Origin: Lentisphaerales bacterium
GTDB lineage: Bacteria > Verrucomicrobiota > Lentisphaeria > Lentisphaerales > Lentisphaeraceae
Direction of reading: 5' to 3'
Assembly: GCA_022446985.1 (NCBI GenBank)
Contig: JAKVBD010000039.1
Span: 1 to 47,643 of the forward strand
Length of the DNA: 47,643 nt
The notes under the pieces are model-generated. The model saw only the letters and a list, made by a program, of their open reading frames with translations. It did not search any database and had not been told where the DNA came from. The translations under genes were made by a program, and so were the position numbers. Positions 8,583 to 17,328 of the stretch are shown here, piece by piece; positions within the stretch are counted from its first letter, which is position 1; the number at the start of each line of letters is the position of its first letter.

Positions 8583-10469
8583 ATGCATTGGATTGACTGG
8601 TTAGTTGTTATTTTGTTTGTCGCCGCCTCATTGGCGATTGGTCTTTACTTTACAAAAAAAGCCTCAAAGGGTAAAGAGGATTTCTTCCTAGCTGGACGCT
8701 CCTTAGGCTGGTTTGTTGCAGGTACTTCAATAGTCGCAACGACATTTTCATCGGATACGCCTCAATGGGTTGCCGGAGTTTCCAGAGATCAGGGCATCAG
8801 CGGTAACTGGCTTTGGTGGTGTGCGGCGATAGGCCAGATAGGCGCCATCTTCTTCTTAGCGCGTTATTGGCGACGCAGTGAAGTTGTCACCGAAGTTGAT
8901 TTCGTCCAACTGCGCTATGGCGATTCCCGCTCCAGTAAAGCTTTGAGAGTTTTTAAATCCCTCTTTGACGGTCTCTTAGTCAACTGCACCATCATGGCCA
9001 CAGTTACTCTCGCCATGGCCAAAGTCACAACTATTGTCCTTGGTTTATCAACTGAACCTATTTTCTTTCTGCCTATTGTTGGCGGAGTCACCTGGATGGC
9101 TATCATTCTTGTTTTCTTAACCGTTTTTGTTCTCGCCTATTCGGCGCTCTCTGGTCTATATGGAGTCGTCTACACCGACTTATTTCAATTCTGTTTTGCC
9201 ATGATCGGCACCATGGCTCTGGCAATTATCATGTACGTAGATGCCTCTTCTGGAGAAGGCCTGATACATAAATTACAGGCCGTCCCCAATTTTGAAATGA
9301 GTATGTTAAATATGATACCAGACCTATCTATCTGGAATGTGGGTACCATGCTCTTTTTAGTTTATGTCGGCATATTATGGATGATGAGTTTCCCTACTGG
9401 CGGCTTTCACGTTCAGCGCCTTTTATCCACAAAAAATGAAAATGAAGCGACCAAAGCTTTTCTTTGGTATTATTTCGCCAATTATGTCCTGCGATCCTGG
9501 CCCTGGATAGTCGTTGGTATGCTGGCCATGGTTTACTTCCCGGACATCAAGAACCCAGAAGACAGTTACGCTTTAGCCATCAGTCAATTCCTGCCGGTTG
9601 GGTTAAAGGGAATTATGGTAGCTTCTTTTTTAGCCGCTTACATGAGTACTATCAGCACACATCTGAATTGGGGCACATCTTATGTTGTAAATGACTTTTA
9701 CCAAGCTTTTATAAATAAGCAGGCGACTTCCCAAAATATAGTTTTTGTCTCTCGGCTTTGTATGGTCATCATGCTGGTCTTTGCTGCAGTTATCGCCACT
9801 AAAATAACGATGATGATCACTGCCTTTCAGTTCTTAACTCAGGTATGGGCCGGTGTAGGTCTGGTTCTCATCGCCCGTTGGTATTGGTGGAGGGTTTCAG
9901 CCGCAACAGAGTTTGTTTGCCTCGCGGTGACGGTCATCCTAACTGCAGTCTTAAACATCGACTTTATCTCGAAAGAGTTTCTCGAGTCGATTCACCTTAG
10001 CATTGGCATGGGAAGTGAAATTAAAGGTTGGGTTATTTTTGGTATTCGCATCACGGCCATGACGATCATTCCGCCACTACTGTGGATTCCGTTCGCCTTT
10101 CTGTCCAGTTCAAAGCCAAAAGATCATGACCTTTCCTTCTACCGCAAACTCAGAATCTCTTCATTCGGTTGGAGCAAAGTTGAAAAACTGACTGGTGTTC
10201 CTTCTCCCAAGGGAGAATTTGCGACGAACTTCAAAGGCTGGTTTGTGACCGTCATTTGCCTCTATGGCCTCATGCTCGGCATCGGCTCCCTGCTTTTTCA
10301 CCAGTGGACTCCCGCACTTGGTTACTTAGCAGCCGCAAGTATCAGCGGTTACTTCTTGATTGGCATGATGAAACGTCAGGCGTTCTCAGGTCTCGCTGAC
10401 AAAATGGAACCTGAAAATATAACTAATAGTTCAGAGGAACTTTTAAAAGAAAAAATTATTAATTCATAA
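8583..10469 (+). CDS. Sodium:solute symporter (SSS) family transporter
   Basis: A 628-residue polytopic membrane protein of the SSS/SLC5 family, which uses the sodium gradient to import sugars, amino acids or carboxylates. The first helix (WLVVILFVAASLAIGLYF) leads into KEDFFLAGRSLGWFVAGTS, the family's signature between TM1 and TM2. Next come TTFSSDTPQWVAG, LSGLYGVVYTDLFQF (TM5-6 region) and SFLAAYMSTISTHLNWGTSYVVND (the SSS signature with the sodium-site serines). Around 13-15 helices are visible, plus a cytoplasmic loop (about residues 510-545) and C-terminal extension. AAAGGA lies 8 bases upstream. Its position among secreted hydrolases suggests uptake of a hydrolysis product; sugar-type SSS members often have this gene context, but the substrate cannot be read from the sequence. 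Confidence 0.92.
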   Translation: MHWIDWLVVILFVAASLAIGLYFTKKASKGKEDFFLAGRSLGWFVAGTSIVATTFSSDTPQWVAGVSRDQGISGNWLWWCAAIGQIGAIFFLARYWRRSEVVTEVDFVQLRYGDSRSSKALRVFKSLFDGLLVNCTIMATVTLAMAKVTTIVLGLSTEPIFFLPIVGGVTWMAIILVFLTVFVLAYSALSGLYGVVYTDLFQFCFAMIGTMALAIIMYVDASSGEGLIHKLQAVPNFEMSMLNMIPDLSIWNVGTMLFLVYVGILWMMSFPTGGFHVQRLLSTKNENEATKAFLWYYFANYVLRSWPWIVVGMLAMVYFPDIKNPEDSYALAISQFLPVGLKGIMVASFLAAYMSTISTHLNWGTSYVVNDFYQAFINKQATSQNIVFVSRLCMVIMLVFAAVIATKITMMITAFQFLTQVWAGVGLVLIARWYWWRVSAATEFVCLAVTVILTAVLNIDFISKEFLESIHLSIGMGSEIKGWVIFGIRITAMTIIPPLLWIPFAFLSSSKPKDHDLSFYRKLRISSFGWSKVEKLTGVPSPKGEFATNFKGWFVTVICLYGLMLGIGSLLFHQWTPALGYLAAASISGYFLIGMMKRQAFSGLADKMEPENITNSSEELLKEKIINS

Positions 10470-10483
10470 GCAGGTGATTTAAA

Positions 10484-11155
10484 ATGAGAAAAGTGAAATG
10501 GTTTACTCTTATTGAGCTCTTATTGGTTATTGCCATAATGGGAATATTAACAACTATTCTCATGCCTGCTTTAGCTAAAGTCAGAAGTACCACTGTGACA
10601 GCAGTCTGCAAAAGCCAACAACGACAACTGGCGATACTCATGGAAATATATTCATCCAGTAATGAGGATTATTTCCCACCGGCTGCTTATAACGGCGTTA
10701 CCTGGGACGACCATATAGTAGATTACCTTTCTCAGACGGAAAAAAACGAAAACCCACTGCCAGATACTGTCAGTGCAGCCGCCAATGACTCTGTATTTCA
10801 ATGTCCCGCTGATCACATATTAAGAACTAATTATATCAAACGCTCCTACTCACTAAACAGTGGAGTGAGTGACTGGGGGCAAACCGATGAATCGCAGTTG
10901 AAAGGCATCGGCAGTGAAGCTGGAGTCAGTAATCGACATTCTGCTTTCAGTCACCCATCTGAACTGATTATGCTTGGTGAACGCTACCACGGTGCAAATC
11001 ACCGTGGTGGGCAAGGCTGTGCCAGTATGGGAAATGCTAATGCTCATTTAGGTAACTCCGTCCATCACATCACTCTCTTTTATAATTTTACCTTTGTAGA
11101 TGGTCATGTTGAGTTTCTAAACAAAAATATAGCTTATAGAAAGCAGAATAAATGA
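10484..11155 (+). CDS. Pseudopilin-like protein 3
   Basis: A 223-residue pseudopilin-like protein with leader WFTLIELLLVIAIMGIL, motif TAVCKSQQRQLAILMEIYSS, a central region with CPADHI and RSYSLNSGVSDWG, and a C terminus with HHITLFYNFTFVDGHVEFL. It is of the family's longer type, distinct from pseudopilins 1 and 2. AGGTGAT precedes the ATG, and the gene starts 14 bases after the symporter, so it is probably cotranscribed. Its stop overlaps the next start (ATGA at 11152-11155), which implies translational coupling with the small lipoprotein. Confidence 0.88.
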   Translation: MRKVKWFTLIELLLVIAIMGILTTILMPALAKVRSTTVTAVCKSQQRQLAILMEIYSSSNEDYFPPAAYNGVTWDDHIVDYLSQTEKNENPLPDTVSAAANDSVFQCPADHILRTNYIKRSYSLNSGVSDWGQTDESQLKGIGSEAGVSNRHSAFSHPSELIMLGERYHGANHRGGQGCASMGNANAHLGNSVHHITLFYNFTFVDGHVEFLNKNIAYRKQNK

Positions 11156-11526
11156 AAAATTTACTACTTATAAATACTCTTCTTCTAGTTTCATGTACAC
11201 AAAATGAACCACATACTCTAAGTGGTTTATGGCAGGACTCCCCAAACCCTGACTTCTCAAACTGTTATGTGAGCTTTCAAGTTAAGGGAGAAAAAGTCGC
11301 CATGACCCATTTCTTTCACTACCAGGGCAAACCCTTTTTTGAAATAGGCGAAGGTACATTTAAGAATGGTGTTCTCAAGTATAATGTGAACGTCTTACAA
11401 ACAATTGATGACTGGGCAACCAGTGGTTACCATCAATTAACCCTAAGTCCGAATGGGCAAAAACTGGAAGGGTTCTATATAAGTTCTAATGGGCAACGGG
11501 GAGCGTTGACTTTTTACAGAAGGTAA
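11152..11526 (+). CDS. Small predicted lipoprotein of unknown function
   Basis: A 124-residue protein with a lipoprotein signal (MKNLLLINTLLLVSCTQ, lipobox LVSC). The mature part is predicted to be all-beta: LSGLWQDSPNPDFSNCYVSF, VAMTHFFHYQGKPFFEIG, KYNVNVLQTIDDW, YHQLTLSPNGQKLEGFY. The alternating pattern and the LxGxW start recall lipocalin-like small beta-barrel domains, but no family is recognised. It overlaps the preceding pseudopilin by four bases, so the two are translationally coupled and probably act together, perhaps as a surface pilin with an anchored partner (inference). Confidence 0.75.
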   Translation: MKNLLLINTLLLVSCTQNEPHTLSGLWQDSPNPDFSNCYVSFQVKGEKVAMTHFFHYQGKPFFEIGEGTFKNGVLKYNVNVLQTIDDWATSGYHQLTLSPNGQKLEGFYISSNGQRGALTFYRR

Positions 11527-11574
11527 AGCGACCGGCCCTCACTCTTAAATTGAAAGCCGAGTATACTTAAAAGA

Positions 11575-12816
11575 TCAATTCATTTGCTCTAAACGGGATT
11601 CTTCTGCAGCAAATGCCAAAGCATGGCCTTCGACTACTTCAGAAAGGCTTTCCAGACTTTGACTTAAAGGCCAATCGACCATCTGTTCATATAAGGCTTC
11701 CACCAAACCTTCATCGCCGCCCATATGATGATAAGCTTCATCACTCAATTCAAAAAAGACCTTTTCTGTAACATTCCCATGATGGTCTTCAACAATTATG
11801 TCGGCTCCCAAATGACGGCGGTAGAAATCACCACCTTTCAGAACAGCTTTAGTACCAAATAATTCTAAATGTCTGCCATGCTCAAAAGCAGTCACAGTAA
11901 ATGATGCAGTGCAATCTCCGAAATCTAAATTTACGACCTGATGATCAACAGCATTATTATCACACTTATAAACACACCTTCCCCAATCAGAAGATTCCAG
12001 CCACTCTAAGACTTCCTGATCATCAGCTATATCGTAGCTATCATATATCTGTGACAACCAGGTTTTCCTAAAATCTTTGCTGGTATATTTCGCGGCATTA
12101 TAAAAGCAGCTTTTAGCTTCTGGACAATCATGATTACAACGCTCTGGCAAATGCTCATGTTTTTTACTCTCGGTAAAATAACTGAGTTCTCCATAGCTTG
12201 AGACTTTTTTACACGACTTGCCGATCAGCCACCGTAAGATATCAAGATCATGACAACACTTGGCGACAATCATCGGGGAACTCTTAGAAGTATCGGCCCA
12301 ATGGCCGCGTACATACGAATGACTGAAATGCCAGGGATTGATGCCTTCAACAGCTCGAACATTGACAATCTCTCCCAGAAGACCGCTGGCAATCATCCGC
12401 TTAACTTCTTTGTAAAAGGGAGTATAACGCAACACATGGCAGACCATAACCCGTTTTTTGAGCTTATTAGCAAGGGCTTCAATTTGACGGATTTCTGACA
12501 GGTCTGTAGACAAGGGCTTTTCGACCATTACATGGTACCCGGCATTTAGGGCTTTCACACAAGGCTCAAAATGACTCTGATCCTGAGTACCAATAACAAT
12601 AATATCTGCCTCTGGTAAATCTGAGAGTAGTTGATCGCCACTTTCATAACTTTTGAAGTTCTCTAAAGTTGATAAGTTTTTGATAAACTCAACTCTTTCA
12701 GGACGCAAATCCGCTGCTGCCACCAACTCAAACTTTTCTTGAGAGGCAGCCGCCAATTGAGAATATATTTTGACTCTCGAACCACAGCCAATAAAGGCCA
12801 ACTTTAATTTCTTCAT
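11575..12816 (-). CDS. Gfo/Idh/MocA family NAD(P)-dependent oxidoreductase
   Basis: A 413-residue cytosolic oxidoreductase of the glucose-fructose oxidoreductase/inositol dehydrogenase family, which acts on sugars or inositols. The Rossmann motif is LAFIGCGSR near the N terminus; VMVEKPLSTD is the conserved EKP block, and KCCHDLDILRWL carries the catalytic-region His/Asp. A Cys-rich insert (ERCNHDCPEAKSCFY) marks the subgroup seen in carbohydrate loci. I prefer the ATG at 12816 over the upstream in-frame GTG at 12825: AGGTG, which includes that GTG, is well placed as its ribosome binding site. A promoter-like element at 12843-12872 would place the transcript start about 20 bases upstream. The gene is convergent with the lipoprotein gene. 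Substrate unknown. Confidence 0.9.
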   Translation of the reverse strand: MKKLKLAFIGCGSRVKIYSQLAAASQEKFELVAAADLRPERVEFIKNLSTLENFKSYESGDQLLSDLPEADIIVIGTQDQSHFEPCVKALNAGYHVMVEKPLSTDLSEIRQIEALANKLKKRVMVCHVLRYTPFYKEVKRMIASGLLGEIVNVRAVEGINPWHFSHSYVRGHWADTSKSSPMIVAKCCHDLDILRWLIGKSCKKVSSYGELSYFTESKKHEHLPERCNHDCPEAKSCFYNAAKYTSKDFRKTWLSQIYDSYDIADDQEVLEWLESSDWGRCVYKCDNNAVDHQVVNLDFGDCTASFTVTAFEHGRHLELFGTKAVLKGGDFYRRHLGADIIVEDHHGNVTEKVFFELSDEAYHHMGGDEGLVEALYEQMVDWPLSQSLESLSEVVEGHALAFAAEESRLEQMN

Positions 12817-12842
12817 ATCTGTCACCTGATGGTTTAAACTTC

Positions 12843-12872
12843 ATTGCAGCTTTAGAACACCAGCAGATGACA
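12843..12872 (-). promoter_or_regulatory. Promoter-like element P5 (TGTCAT-N17-CTGCAAT) before oxidoreductase gene
   Basis: On the minus strand TGTCAT (12872-12867) and CTGCAAT (12849-12843) are separated by exactly 17 bases. This is the spacing seen at five other sites in the window, and the downstream block nearly equals that of P4 (GTGCAAT). The transcript would start near 12836, leaving a short leader with the ribosome binding site of the gene at 12816. Confidence 0.55.
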
Positions 12873-12913
12873 AATATGACTGAGTGATAAGACTTTTTAG
12901 CGAAACAACTTAA

Positions 12914-14467
12914 CTACTCAATTAAATTTAGACCTTCTTCTTCAATCACAACTTCAGGTGACTTTTTCTTTGCGGCCTTGCCATCACCGATTGCTCCTTT
13001 AGTAGATGGCAAATAGCGATAATAAACCGTCAGCATTAGAGCACATAAGGTAGTTGCATAGACACGTTCTGTTGTGATATCCCCTCTTGCTTCATGGTAC
13101 TTACCTGGGTATTCCCAAAAACCTTCAGGATTTTGATTATCGCCCAGAATTTTTTGAAATTTTCTATTCCAGGCTTTCCACGGTTTGCCGCCTTCCTGAA
13201 ACATACATTGAGTCGCATAGTACCAGCCATAAAGTGATTCTGCAGGTGGCTGCTGCCAACTTAGCTTTGTATAGTCTTCGTCAATAATAGCTTGAATCTC
13301 ATCGGCCATCTCGGGAGTTTTGCCTTCACCAAAAAGCTGTAAACACAAAACACCAACTGCCCGCATCGTATGCTTACCATTGCCTGCCGGTGTTCCACCT
13401 TTTTCTGCATAGGGGAAACCTTTCCCATAATCACTTTTCGCAGCTCTCGCTTTTAGCCAGGATATGCCTTTATTGATAGCTTCATAAAGTCCTTCTTCTT
13501 CACAGCCGGCACCATAAGCAGCTTTCAGAGCCTGGTAGTTCCAACCGGCTAAGGATAAATCAGCTCTGCCATCTTTGCGGAAGCCGTAATTAAAACAACC
13601 TTCATCCTGTTGACCATCTATAATCTTACGAATATTTTGGTTCATCGCTACTTCCAGAATCGATACTCCAGTCATAGCATAAGCCTCTGCCAGAGCATAA
13701 GCCTTTATCGCATTCGCATAGCCATTTCCAACAATGGCTTGGTGATCATCATCTGCGAGCCACTCCATAGCTTTACGAACTGTGACACCAAAGTCTTTTG
13801 AACTCGGAGTTTCGCCATGAGCTAAAAATGTAAGTAATGCCAAACCTGTAAAAGCTGATTGTTTAACATTTCCCCAAGAACCATTGGGGTTTTGAACTTT
13901 CTTAAGCCAGTAAAGTGCTTTAAACAACTTCTGCTGACCGATCTTTGAGCCTCCAAATTTTGAGACTGCTGAAGCACGCCCTCCAGCACTTCGTCCTCCA
14001 AATACACTGGGAGACGCAAAAGCCGAAGGAGAGACAACAACATCTGCGACAGCTTCTACATTTGCATCATCTTCGGTAGAAGGAGCTTCATCGCTAACAT
14101 CCTCTAATGCACTATCCGCGGTCTCAACATTTTCAATAGCAATTGTTGTTAGAGTAGGATTAACAACATCTGCCTCTTCAACTTCTTCCGGAGTGGGTTC
14201 TTCAATAGGCGACGGCTCTTCGATCTGAACATCTTCGATCTCTTCTAAATAAACCTGAATATCTGCCGCTTCCTCTTTGTACTTATCCTTAATCAATAGA
14301 GCTAGAATCACAATTAAAGTCAGATGAAAAAAAGTCGATATAACTGGCCCTATGAGACTTTCTTTCAAACGTTGTTTTAAGTATTCCTCCTGAATTTCTT
14401 CTATTGTTAATTCATCGTAGCAATCATCATATAATTCTTCGATATTTTCCATTCCTGAAGTCCTCAT
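12914..14467 (-). CDS. Membrane-anchored squalene-cyclase/prenyltransferase-like alpha-toroid protein
   Basis: A 517-residue protein. Residues 1-37 are acidic and cytoplasmic, about 38-59 form one transmembrane helix (GPVISTFFHLTLIVILALLI), and about 65-150 are an acidic, Pro/Glu-rich linker (IEEPSPIEEPTPEEVEEAD). From about residue 180 to 495 there are alpha/alpha repeats of the squalene-hopene cyclase/prenyltransferase fold (WLKKVQNPNGSWGN, QQDEGCFNYGF, SLYGWYYATQCMFQEGG, NQNPEGFWEYPG). The DxDD cyclase motif is not seen, so cyclase activity is unlikely; such toroid proteins are common and uncharacterised in planctomycetes and relatives. The TM-plus-acidic-linker layout recalls TonB-like or ExbB-associated proteins. 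The ATG at 14467 follows a GAAGAAAGAA purine stretch; a second ATG at 14452 is possible. Confidence 0.8.
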   Translation of the reverse strand: MRTSGMENIEELYDDCYDELTIEEIQEEYLKQRLKESLIGPVISTFFHLTLIVILALLIKDKYKEEAADIQVYLEEIEDVQIEEPSPIEEPTPEEVEEADVVNPTLTTIAIENVETADSALEDVSDEAPSTEDDANVEAVADVVVSPSAFASPSVFGGRSAGGRASAVSKFGGSKIGQQKLFKALYWLKKVQNPNGSWGNVKQSAFTGLALLTFLAHGETPSSKDFGVTVRKAMEWLADDDHQAIVGNGYANAIKAYALAEAYAMTGVSILEVAMNQNIRKIIDGQQDEGCFNYGFRKDGRADLSLAGWNYQALKAAYGAGCEEEGLYEAINKGISWLKARAAKSDYGKGFPYAEKGGTPAGNGKHTMRAVGVLCLQLFGEGKTPEMADEIQAIIDEDYTKLSWQQPPAESLYGWYYATQCMFQEGGKPWKAWNRKFQKILGDNQNPEGFWEYPGKYHEARGDITTERVYATTLCALMLTVYYRYLPSTKGAIGDGKAAKKKSPEVVIEEEGLNLIE

Positions 14468-14539
14468 TTCTTTCTTCAGGAATTTTCAAACACAGCTAAA
14501 TAACATATATGACCATTGACTGATATTTTTCTGAAAACT

Positions 14540-14890
14540 TTATTTCTCAATCGCAAATATCCGACTGGCCGCTTTAACATTTTTGTGATCAGTGAAAGTC
14601 CAGGTAACTTTTCGATTCTTATTCAACACAAAGGCATGTCCTCCCCTACCGGTATTCTCCCGTAAGAAGTTAGTCACTAAAATTGAACCGTCTTTGAGAA
14701 GTTCAGCCCGCAGGCATTGCTTAAATTTAACTCAGGATAATCATCTCTCACTAACTGCCAGACGATCTTTTTATCTGGAGTAATTTCCAAAATCCTGGCC
14801 TTGGTTCCACAGGCAACCAAAGTATTGCCATTGGGAAGTCTGAGAACATCTTGCACACAACCTTCAGAGTATTTCCCTTCACCCGATTTT
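14540..14890 (-). pseudogene. Remnant of a beta-propeller (arylsulfotransferase/PQQ-like) gene, frameshifted
   Basis: Minus-strand translation gives a piece of a propeller protein in two frames. First GCVQDVLRLPNGNTLVACG, ARILEITPDKKIVWQLVRDD and YPELNLSN; then, after a frameshift near 14715-14725, LRAELLKDGSILVTNFL, GHAFVLNKNRKVTWTFTDH and AASRIFAIEK before a stop at 14540-14542. The LPNGNTLV and xILEITPDKKIVW blocks are typical of arylsulfotransferase/PQQ-type propellers. The N-terminal part of the gene is missing; its 5' end abuts the decayed GntR gene. The fragment is too short to fold as a full propeller, so it is a dead gene end. Confidence 0.65.
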
Positions 14891-15697
14891 TTTAATGTCT
14901 TTCAAGACTGGGTGATGGTAGTTAATGTGTTGCTTTAAAGTATCAACAGCTGCTGCTTTATCCCGATTCAATAAAGCTCCTAACATGGCCCGGTGCTGAA
15001 CAACAGTTTCGGCGGCAGCAAGGCGATCTTCACCTTACCACTCAAAGAGAATTAAAAAAAGGTTCGTGACCGGTAAAAGAAATCTGTGATGTAGTAGTCA
15101 TCCGCCTTTTCGACAATATAAGCATGCAGACGATTGTCGATAGTCGCTGTATTCTCTTCAGACTCTGCCGGTTTATTGCCATCGTACATTTCCTGCAAAT
15201 CGATATCCAGTAACTTCCCCCAGGCCAAATCCAGGGCTCTCGACTCCATAACTTCTCGAATCTGCAATTAAGAATCAAGATCTTCCTGAGAAAATGAGCG
15301 TACCCGCCAGCCTCAGTGCGGAATATGCTGCAGCATTCCCTCTCCAGAGATATGCAGTAAAATCTCTCTGACTGGCGATCGACTCAAAGCGAACTTTTCA
15401 GCCGTACCCTATTCGCGAATAAATTCTTCGGCCTTAGACAGACTTTTATTGACAATATCCCGAAGAATCAATTCATAGGAATGCTTATCCTCAAGCTTAT
15501 TATGAGAATCAACGACTGACTGCTTGTCATCAAGAGTCGATTGCAAACGGCCATTCGGCAGTTTTTGCAAAACACCGGACTCGAGCAATGAGTATCCGAA
15601 CCGGCGTCGTACTGACTTCATAGTGCGCAGCGAAGGCTGCCACTGTTAACTTGCAGGGTTTCTTGCCAGCCGATAAATGGGTGATTATATCTTTTTT
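14879..15697 (-). pseudogene. Decayed GntR/FadR (FCD-domain) transcription regulator with a second winged helix
   Basis: Read on the minus strand across frames, this is a GntR-type regulator. First comes a winged helix (KLTVAAFAAHYEVSTTPVR, then after a frameshift SGVLQKLPNGRLQ). The canonical GntR winged helix follows (SYELILRDIV, EKFALSRSPVREILL, GEGMLQHIPH, GWRVRSFSQEDLD), then an FCD ligand domain (QIREVMESRALDLAWGKLL, NRLHAYIVEKADDYYITDFF, HRAMLGALLNRDKAAAVDTL). It is broken by in-frame stops at 15409-15411, 15313-15315, 15268-15270 and 15035-15037, a frameshift at the A-run 15054-15060, and a stop where the start should be (15698-15700). Two tandem HTH segments are unusual for GntR. The loss of both regulator and propeller suggests a discarded uptake module. 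Confidence 0.75.
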
Positions 15698-15883
15698 CTA
15701 TTTTGTCTTAGAGGCTCACTATACATATCCAAATTTTAACTGAAAACCAAATTTCATGTTCTTATCGACAATACTGGAAAAATAATAAAATATCTTTAGA
15801 AAAAGCAAATACTGCGTAATTAATCTTTCTGAAAAACTACGCAGCCTTCTACATAATAATGTATAATTTCGATAGCATTTAGT

Positions 15884-15913
15884 CAGGAAAAGACGCCTCT
15901 CTGTCTAATCCTG
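15884..15913 (-). terminator. Possible hairpin terminator after the DUF1552 gene
   Basis: On the minus strand, just after the stop at 15923, CAGGA pairs with TCCTG across the segment, with an inner GAC/GTC pairing followed by TTTT. It lacks a long U-tract outside the outer stem, so it is only a tentative terminator. A second weak hairpin (CTGCGTA/TACGCAG, 15812-15844) lies further downstream. Confidence 0.3.
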
Positions 15914-15922
15914 AAACCTGCT

Positions 15923-17317
15923 TTAAACCCTATCCAAACCACCTTCAAAGCCGGCAAAGCTGTCAGTCTCAACTCCCAGCCTTTGGAGGATTGTGACGAA
16001 TAAATGGGCCAGAGGTTCTTCAGTCACTTTAGATTTAGTTTTCCAACCGGCATCTGAAGTAATTCCAGCTCCAGCTTGGTTGTCTTCATTTCCTGAACCA
16101 AACTTGAGGTAACGGCCATTTTCAAAACCAAGGTTTTTACCACCGGCTGAGATGATCGGATAATTACGCGACAAGTGAAAACTACTCGAGGCAGAGCCAT
16201 GCATGGCAAAGGTATTATCCAACATACTGCCATTGCCATTTGGCTCTGGAGTGTCCTTTAGTTTTTGCACAAAGCGACCGAACTCTTCCGCCTGAAAGCG
16301 ATTGTAGTTCCCCAGATTCTGCCAGCCATTTGGCTTCTTGACATCATGCGTCAAATTGTGAGCATTCTTTAGGCCAACGGCATTCGATAATAAATCGTGC
16401 GGCCCGGCACCATTTTCACGGCCCATCATATAAGTCGCCACTCTGGTGGTATCCGTCTGAAAAGCCAAATACGTCAGATTGTATATAGTTTGTACATAAT
16501 CACGCGCAGCTTTGCCGGGATCGGCATCCAGCTTTAAACCGCGGGCATCGACATTCGCTACCGGCGTATCTATCCATTTTTGAGCTTTCGCCAACTTTAC
16601 TTCAGTATCGCGCACGGCATCGAGATACTGCTGAAGAGTCTGTTGATCGTGTTTGGATATTTTGCGATTCAAAGATTTGGTATCGGCGATAAAAACATCC
16701 AGAGCACTCTTACTTCTGGCTAATTGATCGCGGGCATCTTTTCCACTGGTAGCAAAGAGCATATCAAAAATCTGTTTGGGCTTATTCATCGCCGGAATCG
16801 CCCTGCCCTGAGCATTAAAGGACGAAGTCTGAGCACCGCGTGGTGCACCGGTGCCGCCATTGGTCGACATCACTAAAGAAGAATGACGAGTGAATTCACC
16901 GATGTGATTGGCATAAACCTGATCCATAGAGATGGTGTTTTTGTAGTCACCGAAACCGCCATAAGTGGCTCCAGTTAAGTACTGATCGGCATTTGAATGG
17001 CCGTGTACGCTTCTGTGCCCCGGATGAGACAGGCCAGAATAAATAGTAATATTTTCGCGCAATGGTTCCAGAACATCGAGAACTTTAGTCAATCTAAAAT
17101 CTTTTTCGCCACCTTCCGGGAACCAGCTCCAATCTTTCCAGGCTGGATCTTTCTTTAAAGGTAAACCGACGCCATCCGGATGATAAACACTGAAAAAACG
17201 CTTAGGAGTTTTACTTACATTTCCGGCAGCAAAGGTTTCCATCCATGGCAGGGCCAAAGCTATTCCGGTACCCTGAAGGAATTTTCTTCTATTGATTGAA
17301 AAATGAGTTTTATTCAT
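15923..17317 (-). CDS. DUF1552 domain protein with Tat-type signal
   Basis: A 464-residue exported protein. The N terminus INRRKFLQGTGIALALPW is a twin-arginine signal. The rest matches DUF1552: PKRFFSVYHPDGVGLP, SGLSHPGHRSVHGHSNADQYLTG (cut here), SSLVMSTNGGTGAPRG, VATYMMGRENGAGPHDL, NLTHDVKK, and LDNTFAMHGSASSSFHLSRN. DUF1552 proteins are distant relatives of the alkaline-phosphatase/sulfatase-like DUF1501 group and nearly always pair with DUF1592 cytochrome proteins. The gene begins 11 bases after the DUF1592 gene at 17329, so they form one operon. The reaction is not known; being folded before Tat export, it may carry a cofactor or metal. A second DUF1552/DUF1592 pair lies at 35429-39103. 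Confidence 0.9.
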   Translation of the reverse strand: MNKTHFSINRRKFLQGTGIALALPWMETFAAGNVSKTPKRFFSVYHPDGVGLPLKKDPAWKDWSWFPEGGEKDFRLTKVLDVLEPLRENITIYSGLSHPGHRSVHGHSNADQYLTGATYGGFGDYKNTISMDQVYANHIGEFTRHSSLVMSTNGGTGAPRGAQTSSFNAQGRAIPAMNKPKQIFDMLFATSGKDARDQLARSKSALDVFIADTKSLNRKISKHDQQTLQQYLDAVRDTEVKLAKAQKWIDTPVANVDARGLKLDADPGKAARDYVQTIYNLTYLAFQTDTTRVATYMMGRENGAGPHDLLSNAVGLKNAHNLTHDVKKPNGWQNLGNYNRFQAEEFGRFVQKLKDTPEPNGNGSMLDNTFAMHGSASSSFHLSRNYPIISAGGKNLGFENGRYLKFGSGNEDNQAGAGITSDAGWKTKSKVTEEPLAHLFVTILQRLGVETDSFAGFEGGLDRV

Positions 17318-17328
17318 GATTGGCTCGC

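Noticed and set aside
14592..14783. 63-codon plus-strand frame
   Set aside because: It lies antisense to the propeller pseudogene, whose minus-strand translation has recognisable repeats.
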